A stretch of 64,000 bases of DNA from Elusimicrobiales bacterium (lineage in GTDB: Bacteria; Elusimicrobiota; Elusimicrobia; Elusimicrobiales; UBA9959), in assembly GCA_028713125.1 (NCBI GenBank), contig JAQTOU010000003.1, positions 310,001-374,000 of the forward strand, given 5' to 3'. The notes under the pieces were generated by a model. It did no database searches, was not told the origin of the DNA, and worked only from the letters and a program-made list of their open reading frames with translations. Position numbers and translations under genes: made by a program. Each line of letters opens with the position of its first letter. Position 1 is the stretch's first letter. Below, piece after piece: positions 32,817-42,039 of the stretch.

Positions 32817-35453
32817 ATGGGTACTATGCTTAAAAGACTCGTTGAATCCATCATAGGCTCAAAAAGCGAGCGCTCTCTCAAGACCGTGCAGCCCGTGGTC
32901 GACCAGATAAACGCTTTCGAACCTGAAATTTCCAAGCTTTCCGACGCCGAGCTGCGCGCCAAGACCGACGAATTCAAAGGAAGGCTCGCCAAGGGCGAAA
33001 CCCTCGACGACCTGCTGCCCGAGGCCTTCGCCTGCGTGCGCGAGGCGTCGAAGCGCGTGCTGAAAATGCGCCACTACGACGTGCAGCTCATCGGCGGCAT
33101 AGTGCTGCACCGCGGCAAGATAGCCGAGATGCGCACCGGCGAGGGCAAGACCCTGGTGTCCACCCTGCCCGCCTACCTTAACGCTTTAAGCGGCAAAGGC
33201 GTCCATATCGTCACCGTGAACGACTACCTGGCCAAGCGCGACAGCCAGTGGATGGGCCCCGTGCACGAGTTCCTCGGCCTCACCGTCGGCTCGGTGCAGC
33301 ACGACATGAAGAACGAGGAGCGCCGCGAGATGTACAACCGCGACATCACCTATATCACCAATAACGAGGTCGGCTTCGACTATCTGCGCGACAATATGGT
33401 GATGGAGAAGGACGAGCGCGTGATGCGCAACCGCAATTACGCCATCATCGACGAGGTTGACTCCATTCTGGTGGACGAGGCCCGCACCCCGCTCATCATC
33501 TCCGGCCCGGCCGAAGAATCCACCGACAAATATTACATCGTGAACCGCGTCATCCCGCTGCTGACCCCCCGCTTCATCACCGAGAAAGAGGAGATAGAGG
33601 CTAAGCGCGACGGCGTGGACCTGGGCAAGGGCTTCGACGCCGTGATAGACGAGAAAAGCCACACAGCCACCCTTACCGAAGAGGGCGTGCACAAGGCCGA
33701 GAAGATCCTCGGCGTGGGCAATATCTACGACGACGTCAATTCCGAGTGGTCCCACCATATCACGCAGGGCCTGCGCGCCCACCATTTGTTCCGCAAGGAC
33801 GTGGAATACGTGGTGAAAGAGGGCGAGATCATGATCGTGGACGAGTTCACCGGCCGCCTGATGCCGGGCCGCCGCTGGTCCGACGGCCTGCACCAGGCCA
33901 TAGAGGCCAAGGAGAACCTCCGGATCAAAGAGGAAAACCAGACGCTGGCCACCATCACCTTCCAGAATTACTTCAAGCTCTACAATAAGCTGTCCGGCAT
34001 GACCGGCACGGCGATGACCGAGGCCGACGAATTCTGGGAGATCTACCACCTGGAAGTGGTGGAGATCCCGCCGAACCGTCCCCTGGTCCGCAAGGACTCC
34101 CCGGACCGCATCTACCGCACCGAGCGCGAAAAGAACAACGCGATAGTGATGGAGATAGAGGAGCGCTGGCGCAAGGGCCAGCCGATGCTGGTGGGAACAC
34201 GGTCCATAGAAAAATCCGAGAAGTTCGCCACGATGCTGCGCACCAAGGGTATCCCGCACCAGGTCCTGAACGCGAAGTACCACGAGATGGAGGCGCAGAT
34301 CATCGCGCAGGCGGGCCGCAAGGGCCAGGTGACGATCGCCACCAATATGGCCGGCCGCGGCACCGACATCGTGCTGGGCGGCAACCCGCCGCTGCCGGAA
34401 GAGCACGACTATGTAAGCAGCACCGGCGGCCTGTGCGTGATGGGCACCGAGCGCCACGAGAGCCGCCGCATCGACAACCAGCTGCGCGGCCGCTGCGCGC
34501 GCCAGGGCGACCCCGGTTCTTCCGTTTTCTACGTTTCCCTCGAGGACGAGCTGATGCGCCTGTTCGGCTCCGAGCGCATCTCCATGATCATGGAGAAGCT
34601 CGGGATGGAGGAGGGCGAGGTCATCGAGTCCGCGCTGGTCAGCCGCCAGATCGAGGGCGCCCAGAAGCGCGTGGAGGGCATGAACTTCGACGCCCGCAAG
34701 CAGCTGCTTGACTACGACAATGTGATGAATAAGCAGCGCCTTGCCGTCTACGAGCTGCGCAACGCGGTGCTGGACGGCCAGGGAGTTCCCGAGCGGGTGA
34801 AGAGCATGATCCACGAGGCGGTGGAAGAGCAGCTTGACCTTAACGCTCCGCAGGACCAGGCTTCGCAGCTGTGGAACATGGAGGCGCTCAATATTTTCCT
34901 GAAGAAGACGGCCGGCTTCGACCTGGCTTATACGGCGGACGAAGTGCACGGGCTTACGCGGCCCGCTCTTTACGACGAGGTGATGAAGCGGGTGGACGCG
35001 GCCTACGCGGCGCGCTTCGAGGCTTTCGCGGAGCGGAACGTGGATTTCGCGGAGCTGCAGCGGGTGCTCCTGCTGCAGATCATGGACCATATCTGGAAGA
35101 ACCACCTGTTCGAGCTGGACCATCTGAAGAAGGGCGTGGGCTTGCGCGCCTACGGGCAGAAGGACCCGCTGATCGAGTATCAGAAGGAGTCCTATTCTTT
35201 GTTCGAATCCATGCTGGCCCGGGTGCGCGACCAGATGGTGGAATATGTTTTCCGCATCCAGCTGCCGCCGCGCCCGGTGGCGCGCCCGGCGGTGACCGAG
35301 GTTTCTTCCGAGGAAGCCAAGCCCAGGCCGCAGGCCCAGGCCCCGGTGCCGAAGCCGGCGAATAAATTCATAGATTCCAAGACGGGGCGCAATGATCCCT
35401 GCCCTTGCGGATCTGGAAAAAAATACAAGAAGTGCCACGGGGTTAACGGATAG
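32817..35453 (+). CDS. secA: Preprotein translocase ATPase SecA
   Basis: 878 residues, full length. It powers protein export through Sec[11 protein letters not shown] at 105-112 is Walker [12 protein letters not shown] is Walker B, and the second helicase half has [12 protein letters not shown]. The C-terminus ends with the SEC-C zinc motif [17 protein letters not shown], which binds SecB and lipids. An ATG nine bases downstream (32826) gives a start more like other SecA proteins ([13 protein letters not shown]) and is equally plausible. A small inverted repeat (CGCGCT, loop, AGCGCG) lies just upstream. The many exported proteins in this window depend on it. Confidence 0.97.
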   Translation: MGTMLKRLVESIIGSKSERSLKTVQPVVDQINAFEPEISKLSDAELRAKTDEFKGRLAKGETLDDLLPEAFACVREASKRVLKMRHYDVQLIGGIVLHRGKIAEMRTGEGKTLVSTLPAYLNALSGKGVHIVTVNDYLAKRDSQWMGPVHEFLGLTVGSVQHDMKNEERREMYNRDITYITNNEVGFDYLRDNMVMEKDERVMRNRNYAIIDEVDSILVDEARTPLIISGPAEESTDKYYIVNRVIPLLTPRFITEKEEIEAKRDGVDLGKGFDAVIDEKSHTATLTEEGVHKAEKILGVGNIYDDVNSEWSHHITQGLRAHHLFRKDVEYVVKEGEIMIVDEFTGRLMPGRRWSDGLHQAIEAKENLRIKEENQTLATITFQNYFKLYNKLSGMTGTAMTEADEFWEIYHLEVVEIPPNRPLVRKDSPDRIYRTEREKNNAIVMEIEERWRKGQPMLVGTRSIEKSEKFATMLRTKGIPHQVLNAKYHEMEAQIIAQAGRKGQVTIATNMAGRGTDIVLGGNPPLPEEHDYVSSTGGLCVMGTERHESRRIDNQLRGRCARQGDPGSSVFYVSLEDELMRLFGSERISMIMEKLGMEEGEVIESALVSRQIEGAQKRVEGMNFDARKQLLDYDNVMNKQRLAVYELRNAVLDGQGVPERVKSMIHEAVEEQLDLNAPQDQASQLWNMEALNIFLKKTAGFDLAYTADEVHGLTRPALYDEVMKRVDAAYAARFEAFAERNVDFAELQRVLLLQIMDHIWKNHLFELDHLKKGVGLRAYGQKDPLIEYQKESYSLFESMLARVRDQMVEYVFRIQLPPRPVARPAVTEVSSEEAKPRPQAQAPVPKPANKFIDSKTGRNDPCPCGSGKKYKKCHGVNG

Positions 35454-35579
35454 GCTGCCGAGGGGGCCGGAACGCAAAACACGTTCGGCCACACCGTGGC
35501 CTCACTCGGTATTCGCCCGCCGGGCTATGCAACCGGCGGGCTCAACGACGGTTTTGCTAACCCGGCCCCCTCGTCAGCC
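35453..35579 (+). repeat. Structured intergenic element, copy 2
   Basis: 127 bp starting at the last base of the secA stop codon and ending just before lnt. Outer arms 35453-35470 and 35562-35579 are complementary at 17 of 18 positions (arm core CGAGGGGGCCGG). Inside are GGCCAC-ACC-GTGGCC, and CCCGCCGG with loop GCTATGCAA and CCGGCGGG, then GGTTTTGCTAACC. The core from GGCCGGAACG to AACCCGGCC is identical to copy 4, while the outer arms differ. It may end secA transcripts or be processed between secA and lnt. Confidence 0.9.
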
Positions 35580-35615
35580 CGCTAATTGCTTAAGGGCTTC
35601 CGGAAAAACTACAGG

Positions 35616-37121
35616 ATGTTGAAAAAAATTCCTCCCGCGCTTTTCCCTGTATTGACGGCGCTGCTGCTTATTCTCAGCTATCCCAAGTTTAACCAGGGGT
35701 GGCTGGCTTGGTTCGCGCTGGCGCCGCTTTCTTTTTACATACTCAAGTCTAAAACGTATAAAGCGGCGGCGGCCGGGGGGGCTGCCTGCGGCTTCCTGTT
35801 TTATTCCGGGATCCTTTACTGGATCTATCCTACTATGCGGGCGGGCGGGGTAAGTCCGGCGGTTTCGGCGCTTGGGCTGGTCTTGCTTAGTCTTGTTCTT
35901 TCGGCCGAGTTCGCGCTGGTCGCGCTCTATGGCTTCCGGATAAAAAGGATAGGGGTGAAGCGGTGGCCTTATCTTTTCGCGCTGGGCTGGCTGCTTCTGG
36001 AGTACGGGAAGGTCTATTTAAATCTGAAGGCTGTCTGGTTCCCCTGGTTCATGCTGGGGTATACGCAATGGGACTATGCGCCGCTGATACAGATCGCTTC
36101 TGTTACGGGTGTTTATGGTTTAAGCGCGGCTTTGTGTTTGTCAGGGGCGCTTCTTGGTTCCTTGTTCGCGCTGGAGGCTTCGGTACTTAAAAAACTTCTA
36201 CGCTTCAGCCCGGCTGCGCTGATTTTCGCGGGAATACTTCTCTTCGGGCGGCAGGAACTTGACCGGTCCGGGGATCTTCTTCCGGAGACGACGATAAAGG
36301 CCGCTCTGCTTCAGCCTTCCGTGGACCTTTACGCGAAGTGGGACGCCTCCCAGGCCGTGGACGTTAAAGCTAATATCGAGGGGCTGCTGGGGGAAGTTAA
36401 AGACGCGGATTTGGTGGTCTGGCCGGAGAACGCTCTGCCCTGCTGGCTGAACGGGCCGGGCTGTTACAATTGGCTTAAAGCGGCGGTTTCATCGGGTACC
36501 GCTCCCGGGAATCTTGTCGGATCGGTTTCGAGGGACGGCGGCCAGTATGTCTCGGCTTTCCTGCTGGACGGGAAAGGCGCTATTACGGCTTCCTATAATA
36601 AGCGGCAGCTCGTGCCTTTCGGTGAATATGTGCCGTTCCGGGATCTTCTCGGCAGATATATAAAGCCGGTGGCAGCGCTGGGGGAATTCCTTCCCGGCGA
36701 CCCGGAGCAGAAGCTGTTCGAGTTTAATGGGGCGAAGCTTGGAACCGCTATCTGCTACGAGTCTATCTTCCCGTACCTTTTCGCCGGGGATACCCGCGCC
36801 GGGGCCGGGCTTCTCGTCAATATAACCAATGACGGCTGGTACCTGGACACGGCCGCGCCCTACCAGCATTTTATAGCCAATATTTTCAGGGCGGTGGAGA
36901 GCCGGCGCACGGTCCTGCGGGCGGCTAATAACGGGATCTCGGCTATGATAGACCCCTGGGGCAGGGTGCAGGCGAAAACCCGGCTGAATGAGCGGACTGT
37001 CCTCTATGTTTCCGCTCCCGTTTACTCCGCGCAGGCCCTCTTCCCGCTTTACGGCTACTGGGCGGCTGTGGCGGCTCTGCTTATAGTATCGGCTTTCCTG
37101 ATCGCGGTTATCTTTCTTTGA
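35616..37121 (+). CDS. lnt: Apolipoprotein N-acyltransferase
   Basis: 501 residues from ATG 35616; a TTG 30 bases earlier lacks a ribosome site and would start inside the repeat border. Six or so N-terminal helices precede a periplasmic nitrilase domain. The catalytic triad is readable: glutamate in VVWPENALP, lysine in YNKRQLVPFGEYVPF, cysteine in GTAICYES. It attaches the third acyl chain to outer-membrane lipoproteins, so the organism should have an outer membrane. It overlaps the next gene by one base (TGATG). Confidence 0.95.
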   Translation: MLKKIPPALFPVLTALLLILSYPKFNQGWLAWFALAPLSFYILKSKTYKAAAAGGAACGFLFYSGILYWIYPTMRAGGVSPAVSALGLVLLSLVLSAEFALVALYGFRIKRIGVKRWPYLFALGWLLLEYGKVYLNLKAVWFPWFMLGYTQWDYAPLIQIASVTGVYGLSAALCLSGALLGSLFALEASVLKKLLRFSPAALIFAGILLFGRQELDRSGDLLPETTIKAALLQPSVDLYAKWDASQAVDVKANIEGLLGEVKDADLVVWPENALPCWLNGPGCYNWLKAAVSSGTAPGNLVGSVSRDGGQYVSAFLLDGKGAITASYNKRQLVPFGEYVPFRDLLGRYIKPVAALGEFLPGDPEQKLFEFNGAKLGTAICYESIFPYLFAGDTRAGAGLLVNITNDGWYLDTAAPYQHFIANIFRAVESRRTVLRAANNGISAMIDPWGRVQAKTRLNERTVLYVSAPVYSAQALFPLYGYWAAVAALLIVSAFLIAVIFL

Positions 37122-38014
37122 TGAAAATAGTTTTTTCCAAATATTATACGGCGGTAAGCCCCGGGCACGTTTTCAGGGCGGACAAGTTCGAGGCCGCGCT
37201 GAAGCTTCTTTTGAAAGAGGGCGTGGTACTGAAAAAGGACGTGCTCGCGCCGGAGGAGCCTTCGAAAGCGGACCTGCTCCTGGCCCATAGCCCCGGCTGG
37301 GTTAATAAAAATCTGAACTTCAAATTCACCGCGGAAGACGGCGCGAAAGCGGAGCTGAAGATCACCCGCGGCGTGGCGCGCGCGCATTTGATGAACGTAG
37401 GCGGAACGATACTCGCGGCCCGGCTGGCCCTGGAAAACGGGATAGGCGTGAATTGCGGCGGCGGCTCCCACCACGCCTTTCATGACCACGGGGAAGGGTT
37501 CTGCCTTTTGAACGATATAGCGGTGGCCGTGAAAAAACTCCTGAAGGAGCGGCGGATAAAGCGCGCGATGGTGATAGACCTGGACGCGCACCAGGGCAAC
37601 GGGACCGCCGCCATCTTCAGCGGAGATAAAAGAGTTTTTACCTTCTCCATGCACGGCGCCGGGACCTACCCGGAGAAAAAAGAAAAGAGCTCTTTGGATA
37701 TCGGTCTGCGTCCCGGAACCGGGGACGCGGCGTATCTTTCTGCCCTCGGGCGGGAGCTGCCCCGGGCGCTGGATAAATTCGGGCCGGATCTTGCCGTCTA
37801 TGTGGCGGGCGCGGACGTCTACAGGAACGACCTTTTGGGCGGGCTGGGGCTTACCGTGGAAGGGATAAAAAAGCGCGACGCTTTTGTCTTCGGTGAGTGC
37901 CGCGCGCGCGGAGTTCCGGCGGCGCTGGTACTCAGCGGCGGCTACGCGAAAAAATTTTCAGATACGGTCCGCATCCACGCGAACACGATAAAGACCGGGG
38001 CCCGCTTCGCCTGA
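37121..38014 (+). CDS. Histone-deacetylase-like amidohydrolase (AcuC / polyamine deacetylase family)
   Basis: 297 residues. Zn hydrolase signatures are in order: GGGSHHAFHDHGEGFC (catalytic tandem histidines), VIDLDAHQGNG (zinc aspartate and histidine), SMHGAGTYP and VAGADVY (third zinc aspartate region). It would deacetylate a small N-acetylated amine, polyamine or protein lysine in the cytoplasm. The ATG overlaps the lnt stop by one base, although no functional link is obvious. A TTG immediately before could also serve as start. Confidence 0.88.
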   Translation: MKIVFSKYYTAVSPGHVFRADKFEAALKLLLKEGVVLKKDVLAPEEPSKADLLLAHSPGWVNKNLNFKFTAEDGAKAELKITRGVARAHLMNVGGTILAARLALENGIGVNCGGGSHHAFHDHGEGFCLLNDIAVAVKKLLKERRIKRAMVIDLDAHQGNGTAAIFSGDKRVFTFSMHGAGTYPEKKEKSSLDIGLRPGTGDAAYLSALGRELPRALDKFGPDLAVYVAGADVYRNDLLGGLGLTVEGIKKRDAFVFGECRARGVPAALVLSGGYAKKFSDTVRIHANTIKTGARFA

Positions 38015-38036
38015 GGCCGGAAGCTCGGGGCGCGGC

Positions 38037-39404
38037 TCAGCCGCCCTTTTTGTTTTCGGGCGTTTTTTCTTCATAATATTTGCCGTAAAGCTTTACGCCG
38101 CAATCGGGGCAGACGCCGTGCGAGAACTTGGCGTCGCTGTGCGCGGTCACGTAATGCTCCACGGTCTCCCATTCGCCCTTGTCGTTGCGGATCTTCTTGC
38201 AGGAGGCGCAGATCGGGATGAGCCCGCTCAGGTACTTTACCTGGGCCAGGGTCTCCTTCAGCTCGGCCAGCAGGGCTTCGCGCTTAGCCTGCTCCTGCTT
38301 GCGCTCGGAAATGTCGCGGACGGTGGCCTGCAGGAACACCTTGTCCCCCAGGTTCATGCGGGTAAGGAGCACGTCGGCGGGGAAATCCTCGCCGGTGATC
38401 CGCCTGTGCGTCCATTCGAAAAGGTTGGCCCCGCGGGCCAACGCCGCCGCTATCATCTCCCTGGCTTTTTCGGAAGAAAGCCTGCCGTCCGGCTGCCGCT
38501 CGGGGGACAGGTCCTGCGGCCCTTTCGAGATAAACTCGGTCTCGCTCCCGGCCCTGAACATGGCCAGCGTTGCGGTGTTCCCGGAAGTGAAGGCCCAGGA
38601 AGGCGGGGCCAGGGTCATAAGCGCGTCCTGGGAGGTTTCGAATAAATTCCGGTATTTATCCTCGCTTTCGCTCAGGTCTTTTTCAGACCGCTTGAGATGT
38701 TTATAGGCGAGCAGGATGCCTAAAAGACCGGAGAGCCAGAGCAGGGCATGCCCTATTATCCAGTGCCGGCGCAATCCGCCCCCGATGGCGTTAAGGTCGC
38801 CAAGCGGAACTTCTACGCTGATGGCGCCGCGGACGCCACCAGGGCTTTCCTCTGCTGTGTGGCAGGAAAGGCAGGTCGCGTCCAGGCGGAAGGCGCGGAT
38901 AAAGCGCACGCGGGAGCCGGTATGCAGGGATAAGGTTTCCTCCCGGCCGCTTTCGAAGCCTGCCAGGGCCGATCTTTCCCACTCGTCCGGAGCGTTGGAT
39001 GGATCTTTGGGCTTGCTTGATACGAGGCGGCCGTAGGGCAGCCCCTGTTTAGCCCTGGCCTCGGAAAGCTGGCGCATCGCGTAAGCGTGACTTATGAGAG
39101 AAAGACTCTGCCCGGACCTGGTTTTAATCTCCTGCGCCCGCGCGCCCAGGAAGGTGTCCGAAGGAGTGCTGCCGGCATTTGGCACGTAAATGCCGCCGTG
39201 GCCTATTATCCAGTTGCGGAAAGAGAGATCCATGCCCGCCGTGGTTTGCGCTTCTTCCTCCGCCTGCTTCATTATATTCTTTTGCTGCTCGCGGAGGCCT
39301 AATGTCAGAGACATGGCGATAAGGACGGTCCAGAGAGAGACGGAGATGCCGGCGAGTTTGCCGATCTCTCTTGCGGGCGCGTTGGCAGGGGAAGGGGTGA
39401 GCAT
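38037..39404 (-). CDS. Membrane sensor with DUF3365 heme-motif domain, PAS domain and a C-terminal Cys4 module
   Basis: 455 residues. A membrane helix (about 18-38) leads to a periplasmic DUF3365-like region (about 40-205) ending near LDATCLSCHTAEES, where CLSCH is a c-type heme attachment motif. A second helix (about 213-233) and a PAS domain with PAC tail (about 245-370) follow. The end is the module LSGLIPICASCKKI plus GVCPDCGVKLY, a Cys4 unit often seen at the ends of bacterial signalling proteins. No kinase, cyclase or GGDEF domain is present, so the output is unknown. It may sense redox state, NO or CO, passing the signal through the cysteine module. Confidence 0.78.
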   Translation of the reverse strand: MLTPSPANAPAREIGKLAGISVSLWTVLIAMSLTLGLREQQKNIMKQAEEEAQTTAGMDLSFRNWIIGHGGIYVPNAGSTPSDTFLGARAQEIKTRSGQSLSLISHAYAMRQLSEARAKQGLPYGRLVSSKPKDPSNAPDEWERSALAGFESGREETLSLHTGSRVRFIRAFRLDATCLSCHTAEESPGGVRGAISVEVPLGDLNAIGGGLRRHWIIGHALLWLSGLLGILLAYKHLKRSEKDLSESEDKYRNLFETSQDALMTLAPPSWAFTSGNTATLAMFRAGSETEFISKGPQDLSPERQPDGRLSSEKAREMIAAALARGANLFEWTHRRITGEDFPADVLLTRMNLGDKVFLQATVRDISERKQEQAKREALLAELKETLAQVKYLSGLIPICASCKKIRNDKGEWETVEHYVTAHSDAKFSHGVCPDCGVKLYGKYYEEKTPENKKGG

Positions 39405-39448
39405 GCCCTAATTCTATAAGTGTGACCGGCTATTGTCAAGGCGGCCTG

Positions 39449-39482
39449 AAAATAAAAAACAGCCGGCTCCCGGCCGGCTGTT
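39449..39482. terminator. Rho-independent terminator (mainly for the minus-strand gene 39503-40243)
   Basis: AACAGCCGGC, a five-base loop and GCCGGCTGTT form a perfect ten-pair stem. On the minus strand it is followed by a T-rich run (A-run at 39449-39459 on the plus strand); a weaker T-run exists on the other side. Confidence 0.85.
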
Positions 39483-39502
39483 CCTTTTTGCGCGCCGCGC
39501 CT

Positions 39503-40243
39503 TCAGCGGGCGAGCTTGAACTTGAAGTTGTGGGAGCCGTTCACCGGGTCGGTAAGCCAGTTCCCGTTCACGGACACGGCGATTTCCTGCCTGAAAGTGT
39601 GGGTCCAGGCATGGTGGCCTTCGTAGATGCTCACTTCCGGCCCCTGGGCCTGGAAAGCGGTCCCGTTATAGGGCAGGTTCAGCTCCTTCGTTTCTTTAAG
39701 CGAGTCGGCCGAGCTGGCTGTGGCCTCGTAGTAGGTCATCAGCGCCACGCGCACTTTTTCGCTGCCGGTGAATTTCCGGCCGCCTACGGTTATCCAGAGG
39801 GGGTTCGCCATCATGGTCCCGCCCAGGTCCATGGGGGCGTAGTCTATTTTTATTTTGGTCCCGTCGGCAGCCTGCAGGGTCAGGTTCTTCCAGGCCAGGT
39901 CGGCTCGGTTCGTCTTGAAAGCCGGGGCAGGAAGGGGGCGGATTATATAGGAGGCGCACTGGGCGGCCGGCTCACCGGTGCTGAAGTCAGGCTTGATAGC
40001 CGGCTCTATAAGGATAGCGCCGCTCTGGCATTTGAAGTAGCACTTGTTATTCTTGAACCCGGTCATCACGCAGGTATCCAGCGTCGTCTGGACGGGCGGG
40101 GGGAAGGGATGCTGGTTATTTATCTGGTTGAGTATGGTCCCCGCGTCTATGGGCGGGAGCTGGGGGGCCCGGTCGGGGGCGTCCGCGGCCAGCAGCGGCG
40201 CGGCCATAGCAAGCAGGATAAGGAGGGGCGTAGCTTTTTTCAT
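39503..40243 (-). CDS. Exported protein of unknown function
   Basis: 246 residues from the ATG at 40243, which follows TTGGAGG at good spacing. A clear signal peptide (KKATPLLILLAMAAPLLAADA) is followed by a proline-rich linker and a domain with four cysteines in the first half (CVMTGFKNNKCYFKC and a later C) that may form disulfides. The second half has YEGHHAWTHTF and VSVNGNWL. I do not recognise the family. It diverges from the clostripain operon and shares its GGCC-rich control region, so common regulation is possible. Confidence 0.65.
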   Translation of the reverse strand: MKKATPLLILLAMAAPLLAADAPDRAPQLPPIDAGTILNQINNQHPFPPPVQTTLDTCVMTGFKNNKCYFKCQSGAILIEPAIKPDFSTGEPAAQCASYIIRPLPAPAFKTNRADLAWKNLTLQAADGTKIKIDYAPMDLGGTMMANPLWITVGGRKFTGSEKVRVALMTYYEATASSADSLKETKELNLPYNGTAFQAQGPEVSIYEGHHAWTHTFRQEIAVSVNGNWLTDPVNGSHNFKFKLAR

Positions 40244-40615
40244 GAGAACCTCCAAGACAAGTTACTTGTAGTCTAGAAAAAATACGCGCCCGGCTTTAGA
40301 GGCAAAGGGCCCCTGGAACAGGATTAATCGGCCCATCCGCGAGGGCCTACTTGGCCCGTCCATTAGACTAATGTCATAGGCCCTTTAGTCGAAGCCCCGT
40401 AATAAATAAAAAAAAGGAATTTAATATTTTCGCTGAAAATATACATTTCTCCTATGAAGCCTTGACAAGTCCATGGGCCTTAAGGCCCAAAAAGCAATAG
40501 GCCTAAAGACTTTTACTTGACTAGGCCCTTTGGTCTTGATTATAATCAAGATAGAGATTAAACTCTAAGTGTAGCGCACACTACACAAGACCAAACCGCA
40601 GTACGGGAGGAAGTA
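40244..40615. promoter_or_regulatory. 372-bp divergent control region packed with GGCC palindromes
   Basis: No gene seen. GGCC-centred sites occur at 40307-40312 (GGGCCC), 40330-40334, 40342-40348 (AGGGCCT), 40353-40357, 40377-40390, 40474-40489, 40493-40500 (ATAGGCCT) and 40522-40535. A 14-base word TAGGCCCTTTRGTC occurs twice (40377-40390 and 40522-40535). TGGGCCTTAAGGCCCA at 40474-40489 is a perfect 16-base palindrome. GACTAA (40366-40371) and TTAGTC (40385-40390) form another inverted pair. The density is far above that of other gaps in the window and suggests multiple operators for one dimeric regulator. Confidence 0.6.
40517..40546 (+). promoter_or_regulatory. Sigma-70-type promoter of the first clostripain gene
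   Basis: TTGACT (40517-40522) and TATAAT (40541-40546) are 18 bases apart. The second copy of TAGGCCCTTTRGTC starts at the last base of the -35 and fills most of the spacer, where a bound protein would block or reshape the promoter. Confidence 0.7.
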
Positions 40616-41869
40616 ATGTTCAGGAAAGCAACCGCAGCGTTAGCGATAATCGCCGCAGTCTCCGCCCAGGTGTCAGCAGGCATCAACTTCGACACCAACA
40701 ATAACTCGACCCTGCAGGACCAGATAGCCAGCCTCGAACTGAGCGTCCCCGCTCCGGTCGCGGACAAGGCTTATTCCCCCAAGGTTGACAAAGAATGGAC
40801 CATAATGGTCTTCGTGAACGGCAAGAACAATCTTGAGCCGTATGCGCTTAAAGACATGAACGAGATGGAGATGATAGGCTCCTCCGACAAGGTCAACGTG
40901 GTAACCGAAGTGGGCCGCATCGCCGGCTACGACTCCACTGACGGCGACTGGAAGACCGCCCGCCGCTACCTTGTAAAGAAAGACAATGATATCAAGAAGA
41001 TTACTTCTCCTGTAGTGCAGGAGATCGCCAAGGTTGACATGGGCGACTGGAACCACCTGGTCGAATTCACCAAGTGGGCCCAGACCAACTACCCCGCCAA
41101 GCGCTACATGCTGATAGTCTGGAACCATGGCGCCGGCTGGATCAAGTCCCGCGGCATGAACGACCCCAAGGGCATCTCCTACGATGACCAGACCGGCAAC
41201 CACATCACCACCCCCCAGTTCGGGATGGCGATGAAGGCTATCGGCAAAATAGACGTGATCGGAACCGACGCCTGCCTCATGCAGATGCCGGAAGTGAACT
41301 ACGAGATCAAAGACTATGTGGACTATATAGTGGCCTCCGAAGAGACCGAACCCGGCGACGGTTATACCTATAACCTGATGCTCGGACCCCTCGTAGCGAA
41401 GCCCACCATGCTCGGCGCCGAACTCGGCAAACTGGCCGTGGACGCTTACTCCGACCATTACGGGACCCAGGATCACACTCAGAGCCTCGTGCTGGCCTCG
41501 GCCATGAACGGCTTCATCCCCGTAGTCAATAAATTCGTGGCCGCCGCGATGGCCGCCAACGAGAAAGCCCTGATCAAGACCGCCATGGGCAGCGCGCAGT
41601 CCTATGCCTATGCCGAGAACAAAGACCTGGTGCACTTCCTCAGCCTCTACGCCGCTTCCTCCAAGGACGCGAACGTTAAGGCGACGGCGAAAGCCCTGCA
41701 GGATTATGTTACCGGAACCCTGGTTCTCCACAACCGCGTGAACAGCAACTACAGCGACTCACACGGCCTGGCGATCTATATGCCCAACTACACTAACTCC
41801 TCTTATGCCGAACTGGCCTGGTCCAGGGACGGGCAGTGGGACGAGTTCATCGGTTGGTACACTAAATAA
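40616..41869 (+). CDS. Exported clostripain-family (C11) cysteine peptidase, first of two
   Basis: 417 residues with GGGAGG before the ATG. A signal peptide covers about 1-22 (ATAALAIIAAVSAQVSAG). The C11 caspase-like fold starts at EWTIMVFVNGKNNLEPY (60-76). The catalytic histidine is H171 in VWNHGAGW and the nucleophile is C220 in GTDACLMQ. EETEPGDGYTY is a family hallmark near the S1 pocket. C11 peptidases usually cut after arginine or lysine and mature by self-cleavage. The protein lacks extra binding domains, so it is probably periplasmic or released. The neighbour is a close paralogue. Confidence 0.9.
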   Translation: MFRKATAALAIIAAVSAQVSAGINFDTNNNSTLQDQIASLELSVPAPVADKAYSPKVDKEWTIMVFVNGKNNLEPYALKDMNEMEMIGSSDKVNVVTEVGRIAGYDSTDGDWKTARRYLVKKDNDIKKITSPVVQEIAKVDMGDWNHLVEFTKWAQTNYPAKRYMLIVWNHGAGWIKSRGMNDPKGISYDDQTGNHITTPQFGMAMKAIGKIDVIGTDACLMQMPEVNYEIKDYVDYIVASEETEPGDGYTYNLMLGPLVAKPTMLGAELGKLAVDAYSDHYGTQDHTQSLVLASAMNGFIPVVNKFVAAAMAANEKALIKTAMGSAQSYAYAENKDLVHFLSLYAASSKDANVKATAKALQDYVTGTLVLHNRVNSNYSDSHGLAIYMPNYTNSSYAELAWSRDGQWDEFIGWYTK

Positions 41870-41888
41870 GCTGTCAGACAGCTGAATC

Positions 41889-41923
41889 GGAGGGCCGGCT
41901 TAACAGCCGGCCCTCCTTTTTTT
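41889..41923 (+). terminator. Rho-independent terminator after the first clostripain gene
   Basis: GGAGGGCCGGCT, loop TAAC and AGCCGGCCCTCC make a perfect twelve-pair stem followed by seven T. The second peptidase must therefore have its own promoter or rely on read-through. Confidence 0.9.
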
Positions 41924-41928
41924 GGGGC

Positions 41929-41946
41929 ATAGGCCCAAGGGCCTAT
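41929..41946. promoter_or_regulatory. Perfect 18-base GGCC palindrome upstream of the second clostripain gene
   Basis: ATAGGCCCAAGGGCCTAT is a perfect palindrome carrying the same AGGCCC half-site found repeatedly before the first peptidase gene. It is about 95 bases before the ATG at 42040, and is probably a binding site for the same regulator. Confidence 0.6.
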
Positions 41947-42039
41947 AAAACTAAGGGTCCCCTGTACCTTGTAGCTTATCTCCGGGCAGGCTAAACTATG
42001 TATATGAAACGCAACATATGCAAAGTCCTGGAGGAATCC

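Noticed and set aside
33186-35492. 768-residue open frame antisense to secA
   Set aside because: It is a mirror of a certain secA gene in high-GC DNA. The predicted protein is rich in H, V, L, A and G without domain signals.
35453-35579. Integron attC site
   Set aside because: The element has inverted ends and hairpins, but TGCTAAC and GTTAGCA do not fit the RYYYAAC / GTTRRRY core sites, the four copies are far apart, and no integrase is nearby.
35392-35622. Short open frame across structured element copy 2
   Set aside because: It shares its protein string with the frame at copy 4 only because the DNA repeat is identical; it starts inside secA.
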